A stretch of DNA of 64,000 bases from the NCBI GenBank assembly GCA_001600495.1, contig BCKE01000038.1, positions 229,223 to 293,222 of the forward strand. Direction: 5' to 3'. This stretch comes from Pilasporangium apinafurcum. Taxonomy: Eukaryota; Oomycota; Peronosporomycetes; Pythiales; Pythiaceae. The translations under genes and the position numbers were made by a program. Below, in pieces: positions 51,609 to 63,671 of the stretch (its first letter is position 1; every line of letters begins with the position of its first letter). The notes beneath the pieces were generated by a model. That model saw nothing but the letters and a program-made list of their open reading frames with translations. It had not been told where the DNA came from and made no database searches.

Positions 51609-54548
51609 ATGTCTTTTCTCGCTCTGCATGAGCAGCTAAAGGCTCTATTTTCTGCTGTTCATTGTTCAGAATTCACCATTAAGATCGACACCAGCGATGC
51701 GTTCGGGAGCAAAAATCGCGCCGAATTGCTCATTGCAGACTGCACTTTCCATTCGAGGTGACTTACGTGGAGAATCTGCATGGGCAGAACCAAAGTCCAC
51801 AGCTCCATGCTCCCACAAAACAGACTACAAAAGCTTACCGTCCCCATCGCAAAACTCAACTACGAAACATCAGCGACAGTATGGGCGCCGCCGTTGCGCA
51901 TGGCTGTACAACTATCCGCGCGTGAGTTTCACCCTCATCTACTTAGCTTGCACTTACGCGAGCGGCTTGTACGTTTCGTCCAAAATGACACAATGGATGT
52001 TGCGCACGCTCAAAGTTCCGGAGGCACTCGCACAAGCCAGAGAGCAGTATCACAGCACAAGCGCTCAGTTGGAAAAGCTGAACGCGTGTGTGTTGGAAGC
52101 ATCAATGCGCAACCTGGTAGATGTGCAAGTGCAGGCTGAACTCCAGCGGCATCAACTTCAAGAACGGATCAATGCGAACTACCACGCACTTGATGCATTC
52201 GAGAATGCAACGCTGGCATGTAAGAGCAACTTCGATTTTGACCGGTTGTGAATGAAATCTTGTCTTGGACAACACTAAATCTGATCGGCTTGGTCGTTCT
52301 GTTGTAGGTGCTGAGCGCACATTGGACACCATAGATCGTCAAGCAGCGGCAGATAATTCACAGTTTAGCAGCACAAGCAGCGCCAATACTAGCACATTTC
52401 AGTGCTTCGTTGATGGGTTTAACAAATCATTTCGAGCCATAAATGCTTCTTCTCCAAACAGCCGCTCTCTACTCCTACGCGTTCATAGGATTCTGATCAC
52501 CAACACTCTCGCTGGTGACGAGCATTATTTGCATGGAAATGGTGGTGAATTGGACGCGGAACTCAATCAAATCTGGCAACCCATCGCTGCTGATATTCCA
52601 TTCATTGGAAATCAAATGAACACGACGAAGCAAGCAATGACTCTTGAACTCGATACACTCCAGCAATTCACATGGCCTGATCAGCTTATTGACGACGATA
52701 AATCCAACCCCGTGCAAGGTATTAAACCGCTTGTGACAGTTGTTAGAAAAGTACTTCGTTTCTTGGCCGGTATACACGTCAGTTTTGCTCAACTAGCTCA
52801 CGCTATCGACCAAGAGTGGACTGCCTTGGAGACACGCATCGACAATCTTGTGGAGCGACAGTCCGATCTGCGTCGTGAACTACTTCTGGTTGTGAATTCC
52901 ACTCAGCATCAAGCTAATCGCACAAAGATACAGTTGCATGATGCCTTGAACAGTGTGGAAAGGAGCATTACCTTCACGTTGAACACTTTTGCACTGCAAT
53001 GGAAACCTCAAGTACGTGCATTGATTGAACAGCGAGAGCGACCTTGGTATCAATTGGTAGAGCTTCTCAAAGGTGAGTACGAGTCAACACAACGACGACT
53101 TGAGCAAAAAGTTGTGGAACAGCATTTTCTCCCCGTGCATGCATTAAAGGAAGATCTTTCCCAAGAACAAGTACGTCTTCAGCGTCGCCAAAACCATCAA
53201 CATCAAAATAACTCTCAGATGCCAACCGACGATGTCACCATTGACAAAATCGTCTTCAACAAAGCTCTTGTAGACATGGGCCACGGGTTTGCTTTCATTG
53301 TAATGTGGGGCGATATAATTCAAAGTTCACTGAGGATGCTGGACATGACTATGGCACTCATTACAGAATCGTACTCAACAATGCCGATGGTCGACATTCG
53401 AGACGTTTCATCCATTCAAACCTGGGTAACATCTTGAGCAGTTTATAGTGCTTGGTTCTGTCAGTATTTATCGTTTTGATTGATTCTTGGTTGTTCTTCC
53501 ATATTGTAGAAAGACTGGTGTGATATCTTTCGATGCAAACATAGCCTCTCAAGCATCTGGTTTACATTAGTGACGACCGATTTCCTCGCCGTACATAACG
53601 TCCTTCAGTTCCTGTTCGTGATGATGATTGTGATAGCAGGCACGACACTTCTCTTTCTATGGAAACAGGAACATCTATCGAGTTGTGCAGAACAACGATC
53701 CGGTTATGACAAGTTGCAAGAAGAATCGTGGTTTCGGTGGACGTTGAACTTTTTCACAAATGGTGTCACAAACTCGACCATCGATCCTGTGGGAGAAATG
53801 GAGCATCATATAACGTTTGTTGACGAGTATATTGCAAGTGAATCATCTGATATTCAGAATGACGCTATGTCGACCTGGGACAAACAATCACGTATGGTGT
53901 TGTTTGCTTGTGTCTCTGCTAAGAGGTTGTCCATATATGCTCTAAATCGTCCCTCATATAGACACTCTGTTGCAACTGCAAGACTACCACAAAACCAGTG
54001 CAATTGTTAGTCGAATCTATCACGAATGCGCAATGGCCAACGCTACAGCCAAGATAGAGAACGAAAACACCTATGATCAATGCATGAACACGACAGAGAT
54101 CGTACCTCCTGTTCAATTTGCTTGGAATTTAACGACAGAAACCTCTGCAATCTTCAATAGTTGTTTCGACGGGGATCAACCTGGTCAAGATATAAGAGTG
54201 CAAAAGCTGGAATTCGATCAGTCTTGTGCATCGGAGAAGACAATTTATCTGACACTGACCTCGTGGTGGCTACTGTTCGTTGTTTTCTTGGTGAACCATT
54301 TTATTGCGCGTATGATGATACGAGCCGTTGGGCTCTACTGGTGGAGATTCCTCAGCGCCGATCGTCTCCATTTTGTTGGTTTCTGTTATGAAGACGGCAC
54401 AGTGCAAGCTGCCAGCACATTATCTGCAGCAATTAAACGCCATTTGAGCGAGTTAAAGACCCAAATCAGCTGGAAAATGTTTGGCGTTTGCTGTGCCTTG
54501 ATGTGTGAAATCATCATAGCCATTATCACCATTCAGTCAATTCATTAA
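51609..54548 (+). CDS. Multipass membrane protein with large N-glycosylated loops, unrecognised
   Basis: Five exons (introns 51758-51833, 52220-52307, 53426-53509, 53892-53961) encode about 873 residues. After about 85 residues comes a first hydrophobic helix (FTLIYLACTYASGLYV). Then comes a loop of roughly 480 residues that is helical, with charged stretches (WTALETRIDNLVERQSDL) and several N-x-S/T sites. A second helix (VLQFLFVMMIVIAGTTLLFL) leads to a second loop rich in Cys and N-x-T sites (NATAKIENENTYDQCMNTTE), then two more helices (LTLTSWWLLFVVFLVNHFIA; MFGVCCALMCEIIIAIITI). Four helices and two large outer loops are the clear features. No family was recognised. Exon joins were chosen by GT..AG consensus and frame, and 2622 coding bases divide by three. 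The first exon is the weakest part. Confidence 0.65.
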
Positions 54549-54677
54549 GGAGATATTCTGCATGTCAAAAGCATGTAATTTTGAATATATCGTCAACTGC
54601 AAGAAAGCCACACCAATTGTTTAATTTTTCCTGATTTTCACATTGAAAACAGCTTCATGAACAAAGATATCTTCTTC

Positions 54678-57600
54678 TCATTCCATTGCCAGAACCTCTT
54701 CGATTTCCAGAATGGACGTTTCTTGAATCGTTAACTTGGATTCGGCAATTTCATCGATGATTTTTATCTTAGTAGCGATCGCTTCAACTACTGACGGGGT
54801 GGAAGCTGAGTCAAGAGATTCATCACCTTTATTGAAGCAGACTCGGAACGTTCGGACCTCCATAGCTTGGAGTTCGACTTGAGTTCCCATTACAGGTATT
54901 GGTTCACTACCTTCGACACCATTTTCATTGTCATCATTGGTCTTCCAATCGATGTAACCAGACCTGTCTGTCTTTGGAGCCACACCAGTAAGTGTTAGCT
55001 CCGTCACTTCGCTAATACTTGACTTCTTCACCTCGAAAAACTTTGTGAAATCGAAGGCCACCGACTTCGAAAGGGTCGAATGCTCATCCACAGCATATAA
55101 ATGCGACAACCGAACCATCACACACTGTTTCGTGAGCTCTTCAAGCGTCGTCAAACCAACGTTCTCTGGGAATTCGTTAACTGTCAACCATGGAACTTTT
55201 CCGTCCACACCCGCTGGGCTTGATTGGACTGGTTTACGAAATAAAACAAGAGGTTGGAAAAATTGAGCCTCCATCTTTGAACGAATACTTTTCATTCCAT
55301 CGTCAGCTGAGTCAACATTGATGAAGAAGTTGCCTCGAGCCACCAACCCCTTTGTCACCGTTTTTTTTGTCACTGGATCATAAACAGACTCTGTTTCATT
55401 CAAGTTTTCGGCAACGCCCTTTGCATCATCTGCAAGCAGACGACGATGAACCATCACCTCGAGTTGGCCATCTTCAAGGCTAGCACATCCTTGTGCTCGA
55501 TCTGTCACTATATTGAGTTGATGCTTGTTGTCCTTGATATATGCGCCCGTAGTAATGGGGAAATAATTTGCCGCGACAAATTCTTGGTCGTCGTGAAGAG
55601 TTAAATTCCATGTATCACGATGGTTTCGTACTCGTGTCGCAAACTCAAGGCCATTGGAATCAGTGTACCAGGTCGACGCCGACTGAATTGCCTTCTTAGT
55701 ATCAAAACGAAGAATCACTTCTTTCCCTATTTTGTCTTCAATCGGGATCGAACCAACAGTCCACTCGATTTCGACAAACTCATCGTTGTCATTGATACGA
55801 TATTCCAATGTTACCCACTTGCCAACTTTAAAAGCCACTCGTGAGGGTCCGCTATCCTGACGACGAGTTTCAAGAGCGACGAGGGTCAACGAAGGATTTG
55901 ACTCGCCAGTCACGGAGTAAACCTTTTTCGAATCAGGACGGAACACGTACGCACCAGAGCGTTGCTCGTGCTCTCCTTGGTATGCTTGATAGTATGCGAC
56001 GTTCAGAGACAATGGTATTTTAATATTCTTTCGCTTGTTTGTCAGGGACGTGATAGAACCCGTTTTCGTGTCGATAAGCGCTTTAACAAACTCATTCTCG
56101 AGGGTGACAGAGTCAGTCGCATACTCATCTGGGCCGTTCGTTGTGTAGTCTTCGAAATCATGACCACCTTTTTGCGTAATTAAGAACCGAGCCGTTTGCA
56201 GAGCCTTCAATTCCGTACTAAATACCAGTGAATATGGTGTATCTTGATTCTCAGGATGAACAGGAAGCGCAGAAAACACTTCTTGATGGCGGATGATAGC
56301 ATCACCTGAAAGGACTTGAATCTCCACATTCTTCCGAGTAATTGGAACTGAGATTGATTGCACACTTTTTCGAGGAAGTGCATTGTGAACCAGTACTTCA
56401 AAGCGCTACAGATAAACAAACACAAGATACAATTAGAAAACGATTTCGACTTTTTAGCATATAACTGACGTCGACCCACCTCCTGCTTCGTGGAAACATT
56501 GCAGATGCTGACGTTGGTGAGCAGACAAAGTTCGTACGGCTCCTTCTCCCCAATCACAAACAAAATTTCATTCAGTTCCTTCTGAGCTTCTAAAATGCCG
56601 TCATTTATTCGTAGTGCGTAATCGTCTGCAACACTCTGTTTTTCAGTTCCGGATAGCCCATCGTGGTGCTGAACAAGCCCAACGGCACGTTTGAGACTGT
56701 CCAGTGTGGCTGAGTGATGACTTTGATATATGGCATCAATTTGACGCGCTTGCTGCAACAAGCCATTGGCTACACGCGTAAACCGCTTCAATGCCGGGCG
56801 ACTAGTAAAGTAGCCAGACCAATACGCATGCTTGTCAGATCCGTAAGGGAAGAAATCATCCGTTTTGACACTCCATGTCAATCCTTCTGCTCGTTTCAAG
56901 TCGGTATAATAAGACAAATTTGAATAGAGAACGTTGACACGGTTGTCCTGGTTGACATAGTGCTGTAAGAATGCAAGAGAGGGCAAAATAATTAGCTTAA
57001 TAGATCTAACGTTGCAGGGTGCTCCTTGTCTATTTGCTTACCAATAGTTTGTCGATGTTTTTAAACCAACGACGAGCATTGTCGTACGCAAAATCATCGC
57101 CCATAGGGATGAAAATGTGATTGCCTTTGGATGCCGCTCCTCGTCCCAAGGCATTCTTCACAAATGCATCCACTTGATCGCAGACATTAAAATCATGGAG
57201 TGATGGGTCATCTTGAATTTCATTGTTGCTGTTGCCATAGTTGTATTTCCCAGGAGCACCATAGTGGTCGATGATCTCACCCGTAAAAACTTGCATCGAC
57301 TTGCCACGAGATTTGCTCGGTCGCCAAATAAACTCCATGTTTTTCTCGCGCATTCGCTTGCCGTAATCCTGGTAGTCAATGCGTGCGAAATACAGCGCGT
57401 CAAAGCCGACACCACCAGAGAGCAGTGATCCCTGGGTAGCCGAATGACCGAAAGGGTCGATTTGCCACCCGATGCGAGGAGTAACATTGAATTCCTCCAA
57501 CAATAATTGATGGCCATAAGCCGTTTGATCCACCATGGCGGTGTAGTGCGGCGTCGCTTCGTCATGCATGCACCAACCACCGTTGACGCTGAGATCGAGT

Positions 57601-58164
57601 TGCCCCTTTTTGACAAGATCTTTCACAATAGCTTGCGTTTCAGCACTCTGTTGGTGCCACCAGCGTTGAAAGAACGACTGTAGACATTATAGAAAGACAA
57701 TGAATGGGAAACTGACGCAATACAAACCAGTGCAATGTACATCCAATGTTATACCTGCTCAACAAACATAAACTTGCGGTTCGGGTCCTTTAGCAGCTCT
57801 TCCACGGCGGTATCCAAAATAAATTGGACACGTTCCATGTAGTACTGATCCACGCCCATGAGCCATCCTCTGTTGTAGTTTGTCCATACACAATCTTGTC
57901 AATATTCTTAACAAGCTAAATTTTCCATATACGAGTATAACAAAAGCGAATATAGACGTACGGATCGTCATGTGAGTGCGGGATGAGATGGACATTGAGT
58001 TTGTCTGGGTCGATTTTTCCTTCCGTATTGTATCGCGCGTCCACCGGTAGCTTCCATTTGGACGGTTCACAGGGTGTGTTCCCATTCACACCACTCACAT
58101 TGGTGGTCAGGGCCACCACCGCGGCTGCAGCAACAGCAAGCCACACGCCTGTCTTCTTTCCCAT
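54678..58164 (-). CDS. GH38 alpha-mannosidase, lysosomal type
   Basis: Five exons (introns 56406-56479, 56963-57041, 57678-57754, 57870-57961) give about 1054 residues. A hydrophobic N-terminal segment (TGVWLAVAAAAVVALTTNVS) serves as signal peptide. GH38 signatures follow: HLIPHSHDDPGWLMGVDQYY, WWHQQS, GGWCMHDEATPHY, and RIGWQIDPFGHSATQ, in which the first Asp is the nucleophile. The Zn-binding residues in HSHDD and IDPFG are kept. FGHSATQ, QHHDGLSGT and the C-terminal beta domain complete the family length (about 1000). The enzyme removes alpha-linked mannose from N-glycans in lysosome-like vacuoles. The splice joins restore DDP-GWLMG and FVEQ-SFFQRWW. An acidic C-terminal tail (ILEIEEVLAME) has no known role. 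It converges with the preceding multipass gene. Confidence 0.92.
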
Positions 58165-59395
58165 TGCCTGCACGCGCTTCTTTTCTCCACTGACTGAAGA
58201 TCTCCACCCAATATACAAGAGAACTAGAAAGATCTACTTCAACTCAGGCGTGCGTCACTTCAATTCATTTTTCGATTCAAAAAAATGAATTGTGAGGGAG
58301 CGAGAATGAATTGAATACATTACAGTTTAATTCTCAATAGAGACTCATGTGGTTTTGGATTGAAATCCCACAATTTTCAACCACAGTGCTGTGGCATGGG
58401 AGTGGCTAAAAATGGGTGTATTAGAACTTGATCGCAAGTGACATAAGTGGTACATACTCACAACTGGACAAAATGATAGTGTGCGTTGGCTAAGATTGCG
58501 CCTGCTTGCACGTTACTAGTGAGCGGAGTTGAGACATTGACTAGTATATACATAGGATAATAAAATCCAGCTCATCGGTTTATCGATTCAAATCTTTTTA
58601 GCAATGAAACAATAATGCACTGCGTACACGAAAAGCACAGGAATAGAAAGCATCAGCATGCATCATGGGAAGAGGCAAAGTGACATCCAATGGTTTTAAA
58701 ATCTAGTGGTTTCCTCAGTGGGTGTGGGTCCGCAAAAAATGGATCTTTTTTATGCTCAACCACTCAAAATGGGGTTCCCTTACCCTAAAAGGTGCGCAAG
58801 TGACTACCATGATTTGCCAAAATCGGGTTAATTTATTGATATAGTTCAATGTGCCGACGAATTCTTTGGAAAGTACCCAATTCTGTCTATTTTACGGTCT
58901 TGAGCGCGTGAACACGACTGCTCTATGAAAGAAAGCAACAATAGATTGTGCATACTCTTAGTAGTTTTTAATAATATCAACATGCAAGCATCAACCAGTT
59001 TGTTCCGCATTAAGAAAAAGAAAAAATGGAATTTTGGTTCCTTTGGTGCCTTCATGTCCACTTTCTGAGATGCATGCTTTCCTTTCCTTCTTTCGTTTCT
59101 CCATCCATCCATACGTACACTATGGATTGATCAGTGGGATCTGTGAAAAATTAGCACCTAACGGTTTCCATATGATTTTGCACCAATGTTTTTGTTCCAT
59201 ATCTCTTCGCCCATCATTTTTGCCCAATCGTAATGCATTGCTACGTCCAACCCTACGGTGCATAAATTGCCCCACCCCTTGAAGTCGTGTGAACATCCGA
59301 CTCTGACGCATTCTCGTCTTGCCAGGTCAAAGTTCCATTTCCAAGCAGGCGACCAGTTCTATTTCGATCATCACATTCCTTAGAGCTAGGTAGTC
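58165..59395. other. Intergenic, with a 12-base-arm hairpin upstream of the mannosidase
   Basis: About 1.2 kb. A perfect inverted repeat, CAATTCATTTTT at 58261-58272 and AAAAATGAATTG at 58281-58292 (loop of 8), lies about 100 bases upstream of the mannosidase start. The remaining part shows no gene; short frames have no motif. Confidence 0.5.
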
Positions 59396-59965
59396 ATGCC
59401 GCTGTTGTTGCGTCCATCCGCTCCCAGCCCCTCGATCGATCAACTAGCGTTCACCGTCCCCGCTGATCCGTTGGCTGAATCCCTTCGGAACAGCGGCACT
59501 ACTCGCTCGCGAGCGGGCACAGAACCTCGTCAATCCCAGCAGCTTCAGCGCTGCTCGACTCACATGCGCATGTCAACGCAACAACGCCGCAGCACGGAAG
59601 GAAATTTGACGGAATGCAGTCGTAAGAGCGGATTGTGCAATGATGAAGCGGATTCAGTCTATCACAACTCGAAGCGATCGGTGCGCGAAAGCGACCCAGA
59701 AGACCAGGACACAACCGGAAGCGAATATTCTGAAGGTGGTCGACCTTCGACCGCGCCGAGCTGTGCGTGTTCCACTACGTCAGAGGATTTACGATTGACA
59801 TCATCGACGGTTGTGATTGAAGGTAATCAGCTTGCTGTGGTGGATAGGGAACTCCGAGCGCTTCGGAAATCGTTCCTGAAACAGATGACTTTGCGCATTA
59901 CGAAGATGACACGGTCATTTGGTGGACGGAAACATATCACCAATGGGTCGGCAGCTCGAAAGTAA
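59396..59965 (+). CDS. Small Ser/Thr/Arg-rich hypothetical protein
   Basis: An intronless 189-codon frame with its own ATG. The first 130 residues are low-complexity, rich in Ser, Thr, Arg and Gln, probably disordered (RNSGTTRSRAGTEPRQ; STQQRRSTEGNL). The last 55 residues are predicted helical and basic (VVDRELRALRKSFLKQMTLR; ITKMTRSFGGRK). No domain is recognised. The codon use and length without stops make a real gene likely. It might be a regulatory or DNA/RNA-binding factor, but nothing fixes this. The opposite frames are shorter. Confidence 0.5.
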   Translation: MPLLLRPSAPSPSIDQLAFTVPADPLAESLRNSGTTRSRAGTEPRQSQQLQRCSTHMRMSTQQRRSTEGNLTECSRKSGLCNDEADSVYHNSKRSVRESDPEDQDTTGSEYSEGGRPSTAPSCACSTTSEDLRLTSSTVVIEGNQLAVVDRELRALRKSFLKQMTLRITKMTRSFGGRKHITNGSAARK

Positions 59966-60369
59966 ACATTGCTGCCAGCTTCGATGCGTTGAGAAATGCT
60001 GATAGCGGTCGATCAACTTTGTGACTTTTGGACAAGGGAATTCAAGACGCGGATCGTGTGATTTGGTCGCGCTATCACTGTAATTTTAGTTGTAGAAGCG
60101 AGAGGAGCATAACTCTCCACCAATATTTAATCGTGCATATAATGGACTCAACTTGATGCGTTCCTTCTCCATTTTTTTTCCTTGTATTGATATTTCTCTG
60201 GTTTGGTATGATAGTGAACAGTATGTGGATGTGATGACGATGGTACTCTCATTCAATCATAATCAGATTTCGATGAGTTATTCAATCTAGTTTCCATTCG
60301 AACCTACTATACCGAATGTTGCCTCACATTCAACGGTGTCATCTGTTCAACTCACAATTCGCAATTCAC
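59966..60369. other. Intergenic, nothing recognised
   Basis: A 404-base gap between the 3' ends of the Ser-rich gene and the small membrane protein gene. No frame, repeat or motif stands out. Confidence 0.35.
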
Positions 60370-60757
60370 TTAGTCATCGATTTTGCTCCGATTGCGTCGG
60401 CGAGCAGCATTTTGATATTGCACATAGAAGAAGAAAATCAAAATCATCAATAGCGCGATACCAAATCCGATCAGGCGAGGTGCCAACAGCTACACATTAA
60501 CAGCGAGTATGCAAAACCGATAACAAGTATTGAGCATTGCTGTTGATCCTGCATATACAGTTCATAGACAGCATGATCATAACAGTTGAGCTTACCTTGT
60601 TTGTGACATCAATCGGGGTCTTGTGCTGTCGCTTGAGCCGCTCACTCATCTTGGAGTAGCGTTCGCCAGTGTAGATCGTAGGACCCAAACTAACGTCTGA
60701 TAGGCGACCATCACCACCACCACCACGTCCACCAACGTTCCGATTTCTAAGCTCCAT
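60370..60757 (-). CDS. Small single-pass membrane protein
   Basis: Two exons (intron 60490-60595, 106 bases) give 93 residues. The first exon encodes MELRNRNVGGRGGGGDGRLS, then a segment with VSLGPTIYTGERYSKMSERLK and RQHKTPIDVTNK. The second gives one hydrophobic helix, LIGFGIALLMILIFFFYVQY, and a basic tail, QNAARRRNRSKIDD. The layout (soluble N-terminus, one helix near the C-terminus, short basic tail) suggests a tail-anchored protein, perhaps of the ER. The exact family is not recognised. The donor GTAAGC, the acceptor TGTGTAG and the phase agree, so the splice model is well supported. Confidence 0.7.
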
Positions 60758-61648
60758 TATCGTCTATGGTCTTCGCTCTGTATGATCTGCAGCTTCGTTT
60801 TTTAGGTCAGTAGCGAAATGTGGTCACGTACAACCTTTAATAATTAATTATATCATTTATGTTGCACTAAATTAAGAATATAAAGGGTAGCTTTTCATAT
60901 AAGCAACATTATAATCCTGTCCACTTCTTCCTTCAACTTATCGAGCGGGAAATGGCTTTGGATTGATGGATGCAATCATGTCATCGCATCGCAATAATGG
61001 AAAACGATATACATGTACAGAAGTAGGGAAACCAGGCTTAAAAAGAAATGATGTCAAAGACCCTGCACGAGCCCACTGAAGTCAACTACTGATAATATTG
61101 TCATCGACTCTAGACAGTGGCAGCGTATGGTGATCAAGCCGTGCATGTCTGATACTGCTATAATCGGATCTGCCAAATCACGCAGCCACGTCCGCACTGT
61201 CGTAGCGCATTTCTACGCAATCCATGCTGCTCATCCATCGCTCCAGCAAAAAAAAGTCACCACCGGCCACTCGAAACCTCTGGAGTCAAAGATCTCCAAA
61301 ACAATGCCACAACCTGAAGACATACACACCGATATGACTCGATTAAGTTTTCCAAAACTTAATGTAGCAACACTTACAGTTTGGTTATATATTTAATTGA
61401 AGCGACATATAATAAATGGTGGGTGGGTTTGGATTTGAATATGGGTGGGTTATCCGGGTCTGACCGTAGCTCGTCAATCTAAAGGTCCACATCTTCCTTG
61501 CCTGCGTGTGTCGCATCAACTAGCGTAAGCAGCAGACGCCTCTCCCCCACTGCCACGCACGCACTTTCTTCTCTTCTTCTTCTTCAGCTCCCTCTCTCAT
61601 TCCTGGTCTTGACACGCGAAAGAGAGAAGCCAATACTCGAGAACAACC
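60758..61648. other. Intergenic between divergent genes
   Basis: About 890 bases. Contains a second G-rich GGGTGGGT tract at 61417-61465 and a CTTCTTCTTC-rich run at about 61566-61587. An open frame at 61127-61396 lacks motifs and is treated as chance. Promoters of the small membrane protein and of the serine palmitoyltransferase subunit are expected here. Confidence 0.4.
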
Positions 61649-63386
61649 ATGAGTGAGTGGTGGGCAACGAATGGCAAACCCCTCGTGGATGTAAGTGTCA
61701 TTCGATTGACTGTTCAACAATTATACATAAATGGCTTGAAATATTAGCAATAGTGACACAATTGTAAATGCATTAAATAGGCATTGCTGACGCTGGATAC
61801 GGCGCAGATCAAGGCTGCATTTGCGAACGCACCGCATTCGTACTATGAGTATGTTTTGACTATTGGTTGCTGTTATGAATCTGGTTCGTCTATTTCGTTT
61901 TGCTTACAATGTATTTCGTTTATATTTGTAACTTTGTAGATACATTCGTTCGATCTACGAACGCAGTCCAGAGCATGTGATCATTGAAACATTCTTGATT
62001 ATCTTTGTGATCTACATCGCCTTCGTCAAGAAGGATAAGCCACAACGAAAGGAAGTCAAGTTAACTGAGAAAGAGATTGATGAACTCTGTGAAGAATGGA
62101 CACCTGAACCCATAATCCCTCCCAGTGTGAAAGTGGATTTCAACAAGGCCAAACCTATTGGTGTCGTGGAATCTAAGCCCGACACGCACATGAAGTTGCA
62201 GGGCATTGACAAACCCGTGCTAAACCTCGCCACTTTTGATTTTTTGGGGCTGGGCAGCCGCAAAGAGCTCAAGGACGTTGCTATCAAAGCGCTCACCAAG
62301 TATGGCTGTGGCTCGTGTGGTCCCCGTGGATTCTATGGCACCATCGACACCCATGAGAAACTTGAGAAGGACATTGCACAGATGATGGGTACGACCTCCT
62401 CCATCACGTTCTCCGATACCGAAGCCACATCATCCTCTGTGTTGCCTGCTTTCGCTAAGCGTGGTGACCTCATCGTCATGGACGAAGGATGTAATGACTC
62501 GATTTTGGTTGGTGCCAACCTTGCACGATGCACGGTCTTGTACTACAAGCACAACGATGTGGCAGATCTCGAACGCGTCCTGAAGAGCGTCCGCGATGCA
62601 GATAAGAAGGCCAAACGTGGCTCGGATTGCCAACGCCGCTACGTAGTCACTGAAGCGCTCTTCCGTAACCACGGCGACATGATCGATTTGCCAAAGATCA
62701 TTGAATTATGTGACAAATATTTCTTCCGCTTGTTCCTGGACGAAAGCTTTTCGTTTGGTGTATTGGGAAAGACTGGTCGTGGAATTACGGAGCACTATGG
62801 TGTTGATGTCTCCAACGTTTCCATCATTTGTAGTTCCTTGGCGGGTGCAGCAGCTGGCGTAGGTGGATTTAGCACTGGGTCACAGGAAGTCGTGGACTAT
62901 CAGCGCATTAATAGTGCTGGGTATGTGTTTTCTGCATCGGCTCCTCCGTTCACGTCGGCGTGTTGCTCGGAATCCATTCGTATCATGCGTGAAGAGCCGC
63001 ATTTGTTTGTCAAACTCCGTGATAATGCTACTCTTGCTCATGATACTCTCACTGCCGGGATAAAGGGCTCGTTTAACATCTCGAAGGACCGCTGCTCGCC
63101 GATTATGCACCTGCGTGTGCAGAAGAAGCTGTTGGAGACTATCGGAGATGAAACGCAACAGCGCTTAGCGGCTCGGGAGATCTGCGATAAAATCATGGAC
63201 CAGTGCCTTGCCAAGGGGATTGCTATCTGCTCGCCACGATACAAGGCCAATCAGACGTTTGAACCGATGCCGAGTGTGCGTGTATCGGTCACGGCCATTC
63301 ACAACAGCCAGGAACTCACCAATGCGTGCAAAGTGATCGCTGCCACATGTGTCGCTGTTGCCAAGGACGTGTTAGCGAAATACTAG
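61649..63386 (+). CDS. LCB1: Serine palmitoyltransferase subunit 1 (LCB1/SPTLC1)
   Basis: Three exons (introns 61691-61780 and 61849-61939) encode about 518 residues. Serine palmitoyltransferase joins serine and palmitoyl-CoA in the first step of sphingolipid synthesis at the ER. The N-terminal exons encode only 14 and 23 residues. A membrane helix follows (IIETFLIIFVIYIAFV), then an aminotransferase fold: GSCGPRGFYGTIDTHEKLE, DEGCNDSILVGANL, LDESFSFGVLGKTGRG. The segment IICSSLAGAAAGVGGFSTGS lacks the PLP-binding lysine, which identifies the non-catalytic LCB1 subunit; the partner LCB2 would supply it. The length equals the family norm. The start ATG is followed directly by WWATNGK. The joins restore LVD-ALLTLD and YYE-YIRSIYE. 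Confidence 0.93.
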
Positions 63387-63671
63387 AATGATGACAAAAC
63401 ACAGAAAGTAGATGGATGCCACCATGGCGTCTGCTAATGTAGATGCTGCATATCTTCCTGTAACCTGTAGCTACACACTTCTTTTTTGTATGCACTTGCA
63501 TTTTGCCTTGATTTTTCATCGCTTTGATGGAATGAGACTTGAACATCAATCAATCGATATAAAACAGCGAGATGGACACCACAATGATGGTGTTTTCATT
63601 CTGCAATTAGTTGTATTCTGTGACATTGTTTTGTCCGTGATGCGATTCTGACGTGTCTTTAATGTGCTCAA

